A stretch of DNA of 64,000 nucleotides from Niastella vici. Its GTDB lineage: Bacteria > Bacteroidota > Bacteroidia > Chitinophagales > Chitinophagaceae. Positions 15,535 through 24,900 of the stretch are shown here, in pieces. The stretch lies in contig NZ_LVYD01000048.1 of assembly GCF_002077945.1 (NCBI RefSeq), positions 1 to 64,000 on the forward strand, given 5' to 3'. Numbering within the stretch: the stretch's first letter is position 1; each line of letters opens with the position of its first letter. Under the pieces are notes generated by a model. That model worked only from the letters and a program-made list of their open reading frames with translations. It made no database searches and had not been told where the DNA came from. The position numbers and the translations under genes were made by a program.

Positions 15535-16608
15535 ATGAAATATATTCATGGCCTGTTACTGCTTGTAGCCGTTATTGCCTGCCGTACAACATCGGCACAA
15601 TGCACCGGCGGTTGCCCTTCAGGCGCTATAGCAATGCCTGCCGGTAGCGCCACCCTTACAGCCGGTTCTACCTATTGTATTTCAACCTCCACCAACTTAA
15701 GCGGCAACGCCTATACCGTGAGCGGTACCCTCGTCATTCAGACCGGTACGGTTACCCTGGGCAATGTGACGCTCAATAAAACCGGGCTGATCCTGGTAAA
15801 GTTTGGCGCCAAACTGGTGATCACCGGCATATTGACCGGTGAAAATACAGTACCTGTTAGTACCATTGATAACCTCATCATTTGCAATGGCGGTTTCCTT
15901 GATATCACGGGTTCCTTTTCGCAGGGACAAACCAATATCGCGGTCAATGATTTTGGCGTTATGAAGGTTACCGGCGCCTGGACGGCCGGCTCCACCGCCT
16001 CCTATGTTAAAATAGGCAATGGGTCGCTGATCGAGTTGTGCTCTTCTTTTAACATGATTAAAGACGGGTTCTTTACCGAAACAGGCACGGCCGATAGTTA
16101 CCTGGTGGTACATGCGCCTATGATCCAGAGCGCCACCAATGGCTGGTTAAGTAACCTCAAAAGCGCTTCGCATCTTAAATGGACCGCCGATGCCGGGGCC
16201 GCCTTTGTTAGTCACCCGGCTGCCTATACCTGTAGTGCCTGCGGCAATTATAACCTGGCCCCTACCGGAACAACTTCCAGTTGCGGCTCTGCTGCCAATG
16301 CGGCCATTTCAACGGTATTATCTGTACCCGATAAACAACCGGTAAAACACCCAACAGACGTTATTACGCGCGCTATCGCTTACCCCAACCCGGCTGCCAG
16401 CTATATTTACCTGCAATTACCTAAAGGCAGCTCGTATACCACGCTGTCGATCTTTAATGAGGCCGGGCAACTGGTGCATCGCACGCCGGTGAAAGCGGGT
16501 ACCACGCCAACAAAGTATAACCTGCCGGCACAGTTAAAACCGGGATTGTATTTCATCCAGCTGGTAGGAAAAGAAGGATCGTTAATACTAAAATTGGCGA
16601 AGGAATAA
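15535..16608 (+). CDS. secreted protein with type IX secretion sorting domain
   Basis: 357 residues from the ATG at 15535, chosen because it begins a normal signal peptide (MKYIHGLLLLVAVIACRTTSA). The middle is rich in Gly/Thr/Val and lists short beta strands (GNAYTVSGTLVIQTGTVTLG), suggesting a beta-helix-like passenger. The last 80 residues are a Por-type sorting domain: AIAYPNPAASYIYLQLP, LSIFNEAGQLVHR and LKPGLYFIQLVGKEG. It should be exported to the surface by T9SS with the tail removed or anchored. A second, diverged copy of its 3' end is at 18612-18821. Substrate or ligand unknown. Confidence 0.85.
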   Translation: MKYIHGLLLLVAVIACRTTSAQCTGGCPSGAIAMPAGSATLTAGSTYCISTSTNLSGNAYTVSGTLVIQTGTVTLGNVTLNKTGLILVKFGAKLVITGILTGENTVPVSTIDNLIICNGGFLDITGSFSQGQTNIAVNDFGVMKVTGAWTAGSTASYVKIGNGSLIELCSSFNMIKDGFFTETGTADSYLVVHAPMIQSATNGWLSNLKSASHLKWTADAGAAFVSHPAAYTCSACGNYNLAPTGTTSSCGSAANAAISTVLSVPDKQPVKHPTDVITRAIAYPNPAASYIYLQLPKGSSYTTLSIFNEAGQLVHRTPVKAGTTPTKYNLPAQLKPGLYFIQLVGKEGSLILKLAKE

Positions 16609-16618
16609 ACTAACAAAC

Positions 16619-16717
16619 TCAATAACTTCTTCCAGTACGTTGTCTTTGCGTCTGCCCCGGGAACATGCCTTTTCCGAAGTTCTTGAAATTATACATAAAG
16701 CTAACGAGGAAGAACCG
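16619..16717 (-). pseudogene. 3' fragment of an outer-membrane receptor gene
   Basis: The last 32 codons and stop of a homologue of the receptor gene at 18951-21785. The protein reads FLVSFMYNFKNFGKGMFPG, as in that gene, but ends QTQRQRTGRSY instead of REGRSGTGRQY. The difference shows that the fragment is not a simple recent copy of the neighbour but an allele-like homologue. It begins 10 bp after the T9SS gene, giving the A-B' junction on the left of the inserted cassette. Confidence 0.88.
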
Positions 16718-16721
16718 CGGG

Positions 16722-17118
16722 CAGCCCATTCATGTATGCATTACATAATTGTGTCGGTCGGAACAATAGATTCGGATTATTCAGTAAATAATGGATATAC
16801 ATGATGAAGCCTGAACCGAAAAAATTATATGTCATTTTTTAATAAAGGTTAAATCAGTATGCAAATAATCCAGAATTGAAATTGTTGTTTAAATACAGAT
16901 AGATACTGAACTTAATTGAACCCTTTTTATTTTACCACATGCGTAAATTCCCTGACACAATTGGTAGCATATCCAGCTAACGGTATCCAGGTGGGCTATA
17001 CAATATTATTTTCAACTTTTGTATCTTTAATCAGCTTTTGGTCCGGCAGTGTACATTTTCCCAATACCAGCCGAACATATAGCCCTAACGTCATAGGTAA
17101 CCATAATAAGCAGTATTC
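16722..17118. other. 397-bp intergenic region at the left of the HEPN cassette
   Basis: AT-rich, no convincing gene; short open frames here on both strands lack any recognisable composition or motif. It probably contains the cassette promoter and its left recombination point, just after 16717 where similarity to the receptor gene ends. Confidence 0.45.
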
Positions 17119-17553
17119 ATGATAGAAACAAATAATATACCTGGATTTACTGACAAGTTTGAAAACATGACAATCCAAGTAACAGAAATAATTGTAGAGC
17201 AATTTGTTGCGTTATTGAATAGTGATCTTCCAAAAGATACCGCCTACTCAAATATCTGGCAGGACATCAATTCGTCATTTTTAGGCGATGAATTAGATTT
17301 AAGAGGTAAAATACATTTGTTCTTAAAAAACCAAAGAGACAATGACATGGCAAGTTTGCTTTTTACTATTTCCTTTCGTGTAAAAGCAGAGCATGAGAAA
17401 GACACAGTAAACGTTTTTACCAAAACTGTTCAATATTTTTTTGGATGGATAAAAGAATACGTGAAAGAGCATAATATTTTGGGAAAAGACGGCAATACAT
17501 TTATTGTTCCTGAATTTCCCTATTCAAAGTCTCATTTTGAAACAATATTTTAG
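17119..17553 (+). CDS. unrecognised small protein of the HEPN cassette
   Basis: 144 residues, acidic, no signal peptide or membrane segment. I do not recognise a family. Predicted mainly helical (IQVTEIIVEQFVALLNSDL, GWIKEYVKEHN). It is followed after 62 bp by the HEPN-type gene in the same direction, and both lie inside the inserted segment, so they probably form one functional pair. Confidence 0.6.
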   Translation: MIETNNIPGFTDKFENMTIQVTEIIVEQFVALLNSDLPKDTAYSNIWQDINSSFLGDELDLRGKIHLFLKNQRDNDMASLLFTISFRVKAEHEKDTVNVFTKTVQYFFGWIKEYVKEHNILGKDGNTFIVPEFPYSKSHFETIF

Positions 17554-17615
17554 GTGAGGTAACCTCTTACAACGGCTCGGTTAACTATTTTTACCTAAAT
17601 CTAATTTATATCATA

Positions 17616-18605
17616 ATGGATTTTTGTCCCATCACAGGTGTTCCAATAACTTTGTTTAACCTTACAGAAGGAGGAATACGGTACGTATACAAAACAGAAG
17701 TTCTTGGTTTAGTGGAATGGACAGACGTTGCTTACATGGAAGCCCCTTCCGTATTATCCTTAGAAGATACATATATTTTAGCGGGAGTATGTAGAAATAA
17801 CCGGTTGAATGATGTACAACCCACTCGAATAAATTCTGCTTTTTTACGTACGTTAAAAAACCTTGATATACCTTACGATTTTGAATCCCGGGCCAAACTA
17901 CTACTTCAACATCTCTATAATTCAGGAGGAAAAGAATATAAAAGTCTTTCGATTAGAACTGCAGGCGATGCATCGCTTACTTACTCATCGCCAGAAGAGT
18001 TTGAAAGGATAATGGCTTATATAAAGGATGAAGGTTGGATAAGATGGGAAAAAAGAAATCCTACAAAAATCACGATTATTTATCAAGCTGTTCGTATAAC
18101 TAAGGAGGGAATAGCCATTTTGAATAATACAAGCAAACAGGCCAGTTCCGCCAGCATTGATATAGAAAATCGTAACCTGCTTATTGATAATCTGGAAACC
18201 AGGTTACGTAATACTATTGTAGAAACTCTTACGAAAGAGACTGGTAAAAATAATTGGGAAGATCTAATTACTGGAGATGCAAGGTCGGCACTTAAAGCTA
18301 GAATAAGACAGCATACTAACAATCATCCTGGCACTAATTCCCAAGACTTTGCTATGCTGAATAAGGCAATTCAGTTTTTTGATGTCGATCACCTTAAAAA
18401 AGTAATAATCAATGCTCACTGGGCGCACTTTGAATCCATATTTCAAGATAAAATGAGTGTGGAGCGATTCTTTGATGATTTCGCTAATCTACGTCATACA
18501 ATAAAGCATAATAGGGAATTGACGGCGTTAGTATCTGCGTCAGGTAACGCAGCCATCATTTGGATAACTATGGCATTAGATAATTATGCTAAAAATAGTA
18601 ATTGA
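17616..18605 (+). CDS. wHTH-like plus HEPN-type protein (Swt1-like HEPN)
   Basis: 329 residues. The N-terminus MDFCPITGVPI may be a small metal-binding start. Residues about 90-170 look like a winged helix (AKLLLQHLYNSGG to RITKEGIAIL). The C-terminal helical domain (about 245-325) ends with FFDDFANLRHTIKHNRELTA, containing R293-H-T-I-K-H298, an R-x4-H motif with His after Arg, as in HEPN nucleases. It is the second gene of the cassette bounded by host-gene fragments. Together with the 144-residue protein it may be a two-component defence or toxin/immunity pair. Function is inferred. Confidence 0.62.
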   Translation: MDFCPITGVPITLFNLTEGGIRYVYKTEVLGLVEWTDVAYMEAPSVLSLEDTYILAGVCRNNRLNDVQPTRINSAFLRTLKNLDIPYDFESRAKLLLQHLYNSGGKEYKSLSIRTAGDASLTYSSPEEFERIMAYIKDEGWIRWEKRNPTKITIIYQAVRITKEGIAILNNTSKQASSASIDIENRNLLIDNLETRLRNTIVETLTKETGKNNWEDLITGDARSALKARIRQHTNNHPGTNSQDFAMLNKAIQFFDVDHLKKVIINAHWAHFESIFQDKMSVERFFDDFANLRHTIKHNRELTALVSASGNAAIIWITMALDNYAKNSN

Positions 18606-18611
18606 AAGGGA

Positions 18612-18821
18612 AAATATATTTACCTGCAATTACCTAAAGGCAGTACATATACCACGCTGTCGATTGTGAACCAGGCCGGGCAACTGGTGCATCGCACGGC
18701 GGTGAAAGCCGGTACCACGCCAACAAAGTATAACCTACCGGCACAATTAGCACCGGGATTGTATTTCATTCAGCTGCTAGGAAAAGAAGGAGCGGTAACA
18801 TTAAAACTGGAGAAGGAATAA
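18612..18821 (+). pseudogene. duplicated 3' end of the T9SS gene (second allele)
   Basis: An open frame of 69 codons plus stop matches the end of the T9SS gene (16399-16608): YIYLQLPKGS, LSIVNQAGQLVHR, APGLYFIQLLGKEG and ending KLEKE. It has no start codon or signal peptide. Several substitutions, including F-N-E to V-N-Q, separate the two alleles. It begins immediately after the cassette's last gene and is followed by the intact receptor gene, forming the A'-B junction. Confidence 0.9.
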
Positions 18822-18825
18822 CACC

Positions 18826-18950
18826 GGTTACAGGTTGCAGGTTTCAGGTTACAGGGACCATACATGGGGCTTTCCTTGAAACCTGTAACCTGAAACTTGT
18901 AACAGGCCCAAAATCTCAATATCCCGAAATCCAGAAATCTCTAAATAAAA
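18826..18950. repeat. inverted heptad repeat hairpin plus octad repeats between convergent genes
   Basis: Left arm 18834-18855 and right arm 18882-18903 are complementary at 20 of 22 positions. The left arm is made of near-7-bp units (GGTTACA, GGTTGCA, GGTTTCA, GGTTACA). Next, 18910-18942 consists of 8-bp units of the type AAATCTCT/AAATCCAG. The hairpin lies between converging coding directions and could act as a bidirectional terminator. Confidence 0.75.
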
Positions 18951-21785
18951 TTAATACTGTCTCCCGGTACCCGACCTCCCCTCCCGCCCCGGAAACATGC
19001 CCTTGCCGAAGTTTTTGAAATTATACATAAAGCTAACGAGGAAGAACCGTTGCAGCACCCGGGTGTAGGTATCTTCAATATAGTTGTCGCCAACGCTGCG
19101 GTTGATGCTTTTATTCTGGTTCAACAGGTCGACCCCGCTGATGCGCAACTCGCCATTCTGCTTTTTAAACAGCAGGCAACTGATATATGCATTCCATAAA
19201 GGTATGGGCTGGTTAAAACCCTGGGCCCGGCCTGTATTGATATAATAATCAAAATCGTTGTTGATCATTATCCGTTTGACGAGGGTATAAGTTACATCCA
19301 CCGAATAGTGATGATCGAAGTATTTATAGTTCAGGCTTTCCTGCACACTGTATTTGGCATCGTTGTAATTGAAGCTGGCATTCGCCTGCAGATCGAGCTT
19401 ATCCTGAATAAAATAGTTGAACGAAATGCGTTGCCCCGCGCTGCGGGTATAGTTGAAATTGATGGCATCATACAGCTTGCTTACATCGCGGTTATAACGC
19501 AACGAAGATGTAAGGTTCAAATTTACCGGACTGCGGCGGCCGGTTGTCACTTTCTTCAACGGTATGCCAATAGTTCCTGAAAAGGTAAAGTTCTCTGCCC
19601 CATTCAGGTTCTCGGGCCTGGTTAACTGCACGCCTTCACTGAGCTTACTGATGCTGTTCACGATCTTGTTGCTCACAAAATTGGCGCCGGCATTCACATT
19701 GAAGAATAAGAAATTACTCAGGTTAAAACTGTTGTACGAAACATTTATGTTATGGGTAAATTCCTGTTTCAGATCAGGATTACCGGTACGAATATTCAAT
19801 GGGTTACTTACATCGTACACATCCTGCAACTGGCTGATGCTGGGGGCACGGGTGCTGCCGCGATAATTAAAGCGCAGGTTCTTGCGGGGTTTTGGATTAA
19901 AGTTAAAAGAGGCGTTCGGGAAAATGTTGGTATAGGTTTGCCGCATGGTGCTGTCCTTCCCGGTAGAAGTGCGGTTGGTCAGGTTTTGCAGCGAAGCAAA
20001 ATTCACGGCGCCGCCAAACTGGTAATCGTACTTCAGTTTCTTTACCCTGAAATTGGTACCCAGCCTGTTGGCGGTGAACAGGTTCTCAAAATAATTCGTA
20101 AGCGGTTTATTGATACTGTCATAGTCCTGCGTAACCGGGTTAAAATCGAACGTATGCCGGTCGCTGTTGCTGCGGTTAATGGTATAGGCATAGTTCATTT
20201 CCCACACCATAAACGAATCGATCATTTCGGTGACCGACGAACTAATGGTATTATTAAACGAACGGGTGCGTTGGTCGTTGCGCTGCTGGCGGTTATCGAT
20301 GCGGCTGGGGTTCGTACTATCGGCGCTATAAAAAGAATAAGGCGAGGTGTTTAATCCATTGCCATCACTGCTGTTTGTGCCGGTTGTCCAACCAAGGGTG
20401 AAGGTACGGCCGGGTTTGCGGAACCGGTGGCGGTACAGGAAGTCATTGTTAAAAGTTGATCCATCGCGTGTATTGGTACGATGGCTTTCGCCTTCTATCG
20501 CTTTGTAATTTACTTTGGGGTTTGTGGCCTGTGTAACCAGCTGGTCGTCGCTCGATGATTTGCCTTGTTGGTAATTAAATGTGGGCGTTACCAGCAACGA
20601 GTTCATGCTGTCGATCAAATATTCCAACCTGAAACCAAACCGGTGATTGGTATTGGTATTACTGCTGTTTGAGGTGGAGTTGGTATAAGCCGCCGAGTCG
20701 TTGGCGAAAAAGTTTTGCCGGTAGCTGGTACTGTAGTTACTGGTAGTTGTTTGCGATACAAAATAACTGCCGGTGAAATCGATCTTTCGCCCCCATTCAT
20801 CGTGGTAATTAATACCGGTGCTCCACGATTTGGTATTGCCATTGTTGCCGGCAGGCGCACTGCCACCGCTTCGGCCACCGCGGCCACCACCGCCGCGGCC
20901 GCCGCCTACACCACCCATACCACCCATTGAACTGATGAGGTCATTGCTGGTAAAACCCATGCGGTTAATATTATTGGCGCCACCCAGTATGGAGATCTGC
21001 CGTTGATTACTGAATGTATTGAACGAGGCGCTGCCTTCGTACCGGTCGCTGGTGCCAATGGAGGCATTGCTGCGCCCGAACATCCCTTTCTTGCGGTCTT
21101 TTTTCAGCTTGATATTGATCGTTTTCTTTCGGCTGCCATCATCGATCTTCGTGAACTTGGCCTGCTCGCTCATATCATCAAATACCTGCACCGCTTCTAC
21201 CATATCTGAAGGCAGGTTCTTGGTGGCCAGCTTGGGATCGTTCAGAAAAAATGCTTTTCCATCAACATAGACCTTGGTGATCTCTTCGCCCTGTGCAGTA
21301 ATATTGCCATCCTTATCTACTTCAACCCCCGGTAATTTCTTCAACAGTTCTTCAACTGTTGCATTGGGTTTTGTTTTGAACGAACTGGCCCTGAACTCAA
21401 TAGTATCTTTCTTAATCGTGATCGGCGGCGCCTGCACCACTACGGTATTCATCATGGACGTATCGAGCGACAAAAAAACCGTATCGAGGTCCATCACAAA
21501 TTGTGATTGCGTAATGTTCAACTCCTTTCTGTAAGCGCCGTAACCGGTATATGTTATACCAAGAATAAAATTGCCTTTACCCAGGTTCTTTATTTCGAAC
21601 AAACCTGTTTTATCAACAACGGCAAAGCCTACGGCAGCAGAATCAATGGGGTTAATGATAGTAACGGTTGCATCGGGTAATGGCAGGCGGTTCATGGCAT
21701 CAACCACCTTACCGCTTATTTTATTTTGAGCAGCAGCGGTGCTGGTTATACAAAGGAGCAGAACAATCAATGTAGCATTACGCAT
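18951..21785 (-). CDS. TonB-dependent receptor-like outer-membrane beta-barrel protein
   Basis: 944 residues from the ATG at 21785, chosen because MRNATLIVLLLCITSTAAAQ is a signal peptide; a further upstream start adds 56 residues of repeat-derived sequence. A carboxypeptidase-D-like domain (KISGKVVDAMNRLPLPDATV) is followed by a plug-like region (KTKPNATVEELLKKLPGVEV, KVYVDGKAFFLNDPKLATKN). The rest, with many aromatic alternating strands, is an outer-membrane beta-barrel (OMP_b-brl_3 type). A Gly-rich insert (GGMGGVGGGRGGGGRGG) sits near residue 300. It is not a SusC, as the usual VIGYG-type motif is absent. It is downstream of the DUF4450 gene. A fragment of a homologue lies at 16619-16717. 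Confidence 0.82.
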   Translation of the reverse strand: MRNATLIVLLLCITSTAAAQNKISGKVVDAMNRLPLPDATVTIINPIDSAAVGFAVVDKTGLFEIKNLGKGNFILGITYTGYGAYRKELNITQSQFVMDLDTVFLSLDTSMMNTVVVQAPPITIKKDTIEFRASSFKTKPNATVEELLKKLPGVEVDKDGNITAQGEEITKVYVDGKAFFLNDPKLATKNLPSDMVEAVQVFDDMSEQAKFTKIDDGSRKKTINIKLKKDRKKGMFGRSNASIGTSDRYEGSASFNTFSNQRQISILGGANNINRMGFTSNDLISSMGGMGGVGGGRGGGGRGGRSGGSAPAGNNGNTKSWSTGINYHDEWGRKIDFTGSYFVSQTTTSNYSTSYRQNFFANDSAAYTNSTSNSSNTNTNHRFGFRLEYLIDSMNSLLVTPTFNYQQGKSSSDDQLVTQATNPKVNYKAIEGESHRTNTRDGSTFNNDFLYRHRFRKPGRTFTLGWTTGTNSSDGNGLNTSPYSFYSADSTNPSRIDNRQQRNDQRTRSFNNTISSSVTEMIDSFMVWEMNYAYTINRSNSDRHTFDFNPVTQDYDSINKPLTNYFENLFTANRLGTNFRVKKLKYDYQFGGAVNFASLQNLTNRTSTGKDSTMRQTYTNIFPNASFNFNPKPRKNLRFNYRGSTRAPSISQLQDVYDVSNPLNIRTGNPDLKQEFTHNINVSYNSFNLSNFLFFNVNAGANFVSNKIVNSISKLSEGVQLTRPENLNGAENFTFSGTIGIPLKKVTTGRRSPVNLNLTSSLRYNRDVSKLYDAINFNYTRSAGQRISFNYFIQDKLDLQANASFNYNDAKYSVQESLNYKYFDHHYSVDVTYTLVKRIMINNDFDYYINTGRAQGFNQPIPLWNAYISCLLFKKQNGELRISGVDLLNQNKSINRSVGDNYIEDTYTRVLQRFFLVSFMYNFKNFGKGMFPGREGRSGTGRQY

Positions 21786-21820
21786 GCAATCTTTTTCTTT
21801 AGGGTTAACGCTCAATTTCT

Positions 21821-21908
21821 GATTTTGAGATTTATAGATTTTTAGATTTGCCTTAATTTGAGCTTTTCGACAAATCTCTAAATCCCGAAATCGCGAAATC
21901 TCAAAATC
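21821..21908. repeat. inverted octad repeat, hairpin-forming
   Basis: The left arm (21821-21850) and right arm (21871-21908) are imperfect inverted complements, both built from 8-bp units such as AAATCTCT, AAATCCCG and AAATCGCG. It lies between the DUF4450 stop and the receptor gene start on the transcribed strand. It is the same repeat type as seen near 18910-18942. Confidence 0.7.
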
Positions 21909-21976
21909 TCTTGCTGTGGGTTCAAGACGCTGGAAATTTAGAAAAAGTGGCACCTCATTAAAAAAATCTCAGCAAC

Positions 21977-24900
21977 TTACCGTGTGAGGGTAACACTCAT
22001 GAGCCCTATTACCACATCATTGGCGAAAGTATACAACCTTACCGACTCCAGTTCTTTATTTGGGTCAAGTGGCATATCGAGTATGGTAGCGGCGCCGCCA
22101 TCGATGGCCATATTGGTAAAGCCTTTAATAGAAGTATAATCGATTGCAGTGGAATACACTTTTCCTGTTTTAAGCTGTACCCGCAACGGACGGGGTGCAC
22201 CGGTGGTAAAGCCAACACCATCAATGAAATAGTCCTGCTCAATGGGCCACCAGTTCTGCGGGTTCACCAGGTTTAATGTGTCAATGGTACCATCTTTATA
22301 ATGCACCTGCAGCGCGCCGTTCACCAGCCGGGTTTGCATGGGATTGGTAGAACCGGCCAGTAAATAATACACATGTTTGGCATGTCCATACAATGGTACA
22401 ACAACAGAATCGGGGTAATTATCCCATTGTGACGTGAAAGCAATATTTTTTGCCAGCGAATCGGCCGGCGTGGCAAATGCTATCTTTTGTGGTAACACAA
22501 ATGAATTTTGGACAGCCGCCTTACGTAAACCTGCATCATCAATAACCGGTTGCACCAACGGATAACACCAGTTGCCAATACCCTGCACCGGCAATTGTAA
22601 GGTAGTGGTTTGCGGCCGGGGCGACAAATACGACTGATTGAAAATATCCGGAAGCTTCGCATTAAAGTATTTCGACAGATCAATTTTTTCATACTGGCCC
22701 GCACCGGCGTTTATGGCCCAGTTCTGCAGCACCGTATCAATAGCCTGCCCCTGCCCCCATTCAACGCGGATGCGGTTACTGCCGGGCGCCAGGTAAATAG
22801 CCGGAATGCTGATGTCACCACTACTTGCGTTTGCAGGTAATTGTACGTCTTGCTGCCATATAGCTTCACCGGTATTCACTATTACTTTACCGGCTGTTGC
22901 TGCGCCCCTGTTCTTTATAATGAAACGTATAGCAGGCTCGCTGGCATCATTGGTTGCCATTATTTCAACCGGTTGTTTTACTTCAAAATACAACGGGAAC
23001 CACCACACCATTTCGCCCTGCCGTAACTGAATAAACGCTGTTTTATTACCCGTACCGCCCTGTATGGTTGCCTGCACCTGGTTGCTGGTAAGCATAATGT
23101 TCTGCAGCACCTGCTGCGGATCGTAAATAGATTGAATAAACCCCGCAGGCGTTGCTGCTGTTATTTGTGCGCCTGTTGACAATACGCTGTCGTAATGCAT
23201 GGGTTGAACCGGCGCACCCGCCCATTTAATAACGATGGTATATTGTTTGGCCTTACCGGTTGCGATCTCGATCACCGGTTCACCCACCGATTCAGTAATG
23301 CCATGCCAGGGCACAGGTTGCCCGTTCACCAGCACCGATTCAATCATATCTTTAAAGGCCCGCAATTGTAACCGCAGGTTCATGGCATGCGGATAAGCCG
23401 GCTTTAGCACATATTGATCGGCGGCAGGGGTTCGTTTAAAATCGATGCTGATATCCGGTGTTTGCAGCGCCGCCATATTCCAGGCAGCAGGCCAGCCGGG
23501 TTTTATTGTAAGCGTATCTTTCAACGCATCGGGCACAATACCAAACAATCCTTCTGTTAATGAGCGGGCGGCCATGCCAATGGGATCGGCAAAATCGCGG
23601 TACAGTTCACCGCGCATGGCATCGTAAAACGACAACTGCTCAAAACCACCCGGACTGGCCGACAGGTACATGCTTTCGACCAACGCGCTTTTCCATAACC
23701 GGTAGGCGGTTTCATTGCGGTTGCCCTGCCAGTAAGCCAGGGCCGTATGCAGGTTCTCGGCCAGCACCACGTTGTTCAATGACCAGGTATACGGCTGCCA
23801 GTTGGTAGTGCTGAGCAAATACAAACTGGTATCGCGCAATCCTTTTGCCTGAACCGGAATATGTGGAATAGATCTGTCGACATACCGCAATGCCTGGAAC
23901 GATTTAAACCCATCGGGCAGCTTTTCATCGATGGCATGATACACCGTCCATAAACCTGCTGCGGGATGTAATAATTTTTCACCCAATGCATCTTTGTATT
24001 CGGCATACCAACCCAGCTCGGGGATCCACAGCTGGTTGTTCACCGCTTCAAATATTTTGTTCGCTTCGTTTTGATAAGGCGTGGGATCTTCCCCAACAAT
24101 GGCAGCCAGTTGTGCGGCAACGGCATTGGCGCGGTAATTATAGGCCGAAGAATGGGTAACCCCGCCGCCACTGTATTGCAGGGCATCGCTGGCCCAAATG
24201 CAACAATACGCATCGTACAGGCCATCGTTATCGGCATCGAAATTCCTTTTCTCCCAGGCCAGGTGCCGTTGTATGGTGGGCCATTGTTGTTTTATATAGG
24301 CCGAATCGCCGGTATAATAAAAATGCGTCAACAACTGATCAATGAACACGAGGTTCATATCGTAATGGTGTGGCCGCAGATCGCCATTGGGGTTGCGGCA
24401 GATATACCCGCTGCTGAACATCGCCGTTCCCATTTTTTCCAGCTGCCGCGCCAGGTGCAGCGCCGTATCAAATACCACGGGCCCGGTTGCGGGTGTGGTA
24501 ACCTGTGACAGCGCGTAGCTGCTGAAATGTGATTTGGCCCTGTCGTGCCAGCCCAGGGCATCGGCCACATAAGCGCCCCGCCAGGCGGGTAAGCGCATGC
24601 GCCAGGCCACGGCGCCATGTAAATACGTGGGCGATTCCCAAATGCCATCGGCAGCCACACTTAATGCGCCGCCCAGGGTATTGATGTAGCTATCGGGTGT
24701 TACCACCTTTATTCTACCCGCCAGCTTTTTACGCGCGGCCTCCGCATCATTGAATAGTTGCGGCAGCTTTGCGTAACTGGTTTGTATGGTATCAGCCGGT
24801 TGAATTAAAAAATACTGCACGCCATTTACCACCGGCATTTTACCGGCAATAGCGGGTGTGGCCGATGCATCGCTTTGATACAATGCAAGCAGATCATTCT

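Noticed and set aside
16916-17202. Small frames on both strands before the HEPN cassette
   Set aside because: They overlap each other, lack a recognisable domain, and the plus frame runs into the start of the 144-residue gene.
1-18821. Prophage or integrative conjugative element
   Set aside because: No integrase, relaxase, phage structural gene or tRNA attachment site was seen. The cassettes are explained better by junction duplications.
19752-20354. 200-codon plus-strand frame inside the receptor gene
   Set aside because: Antisense to the beta-barrel coding sequence, with no domain or start context of its own.
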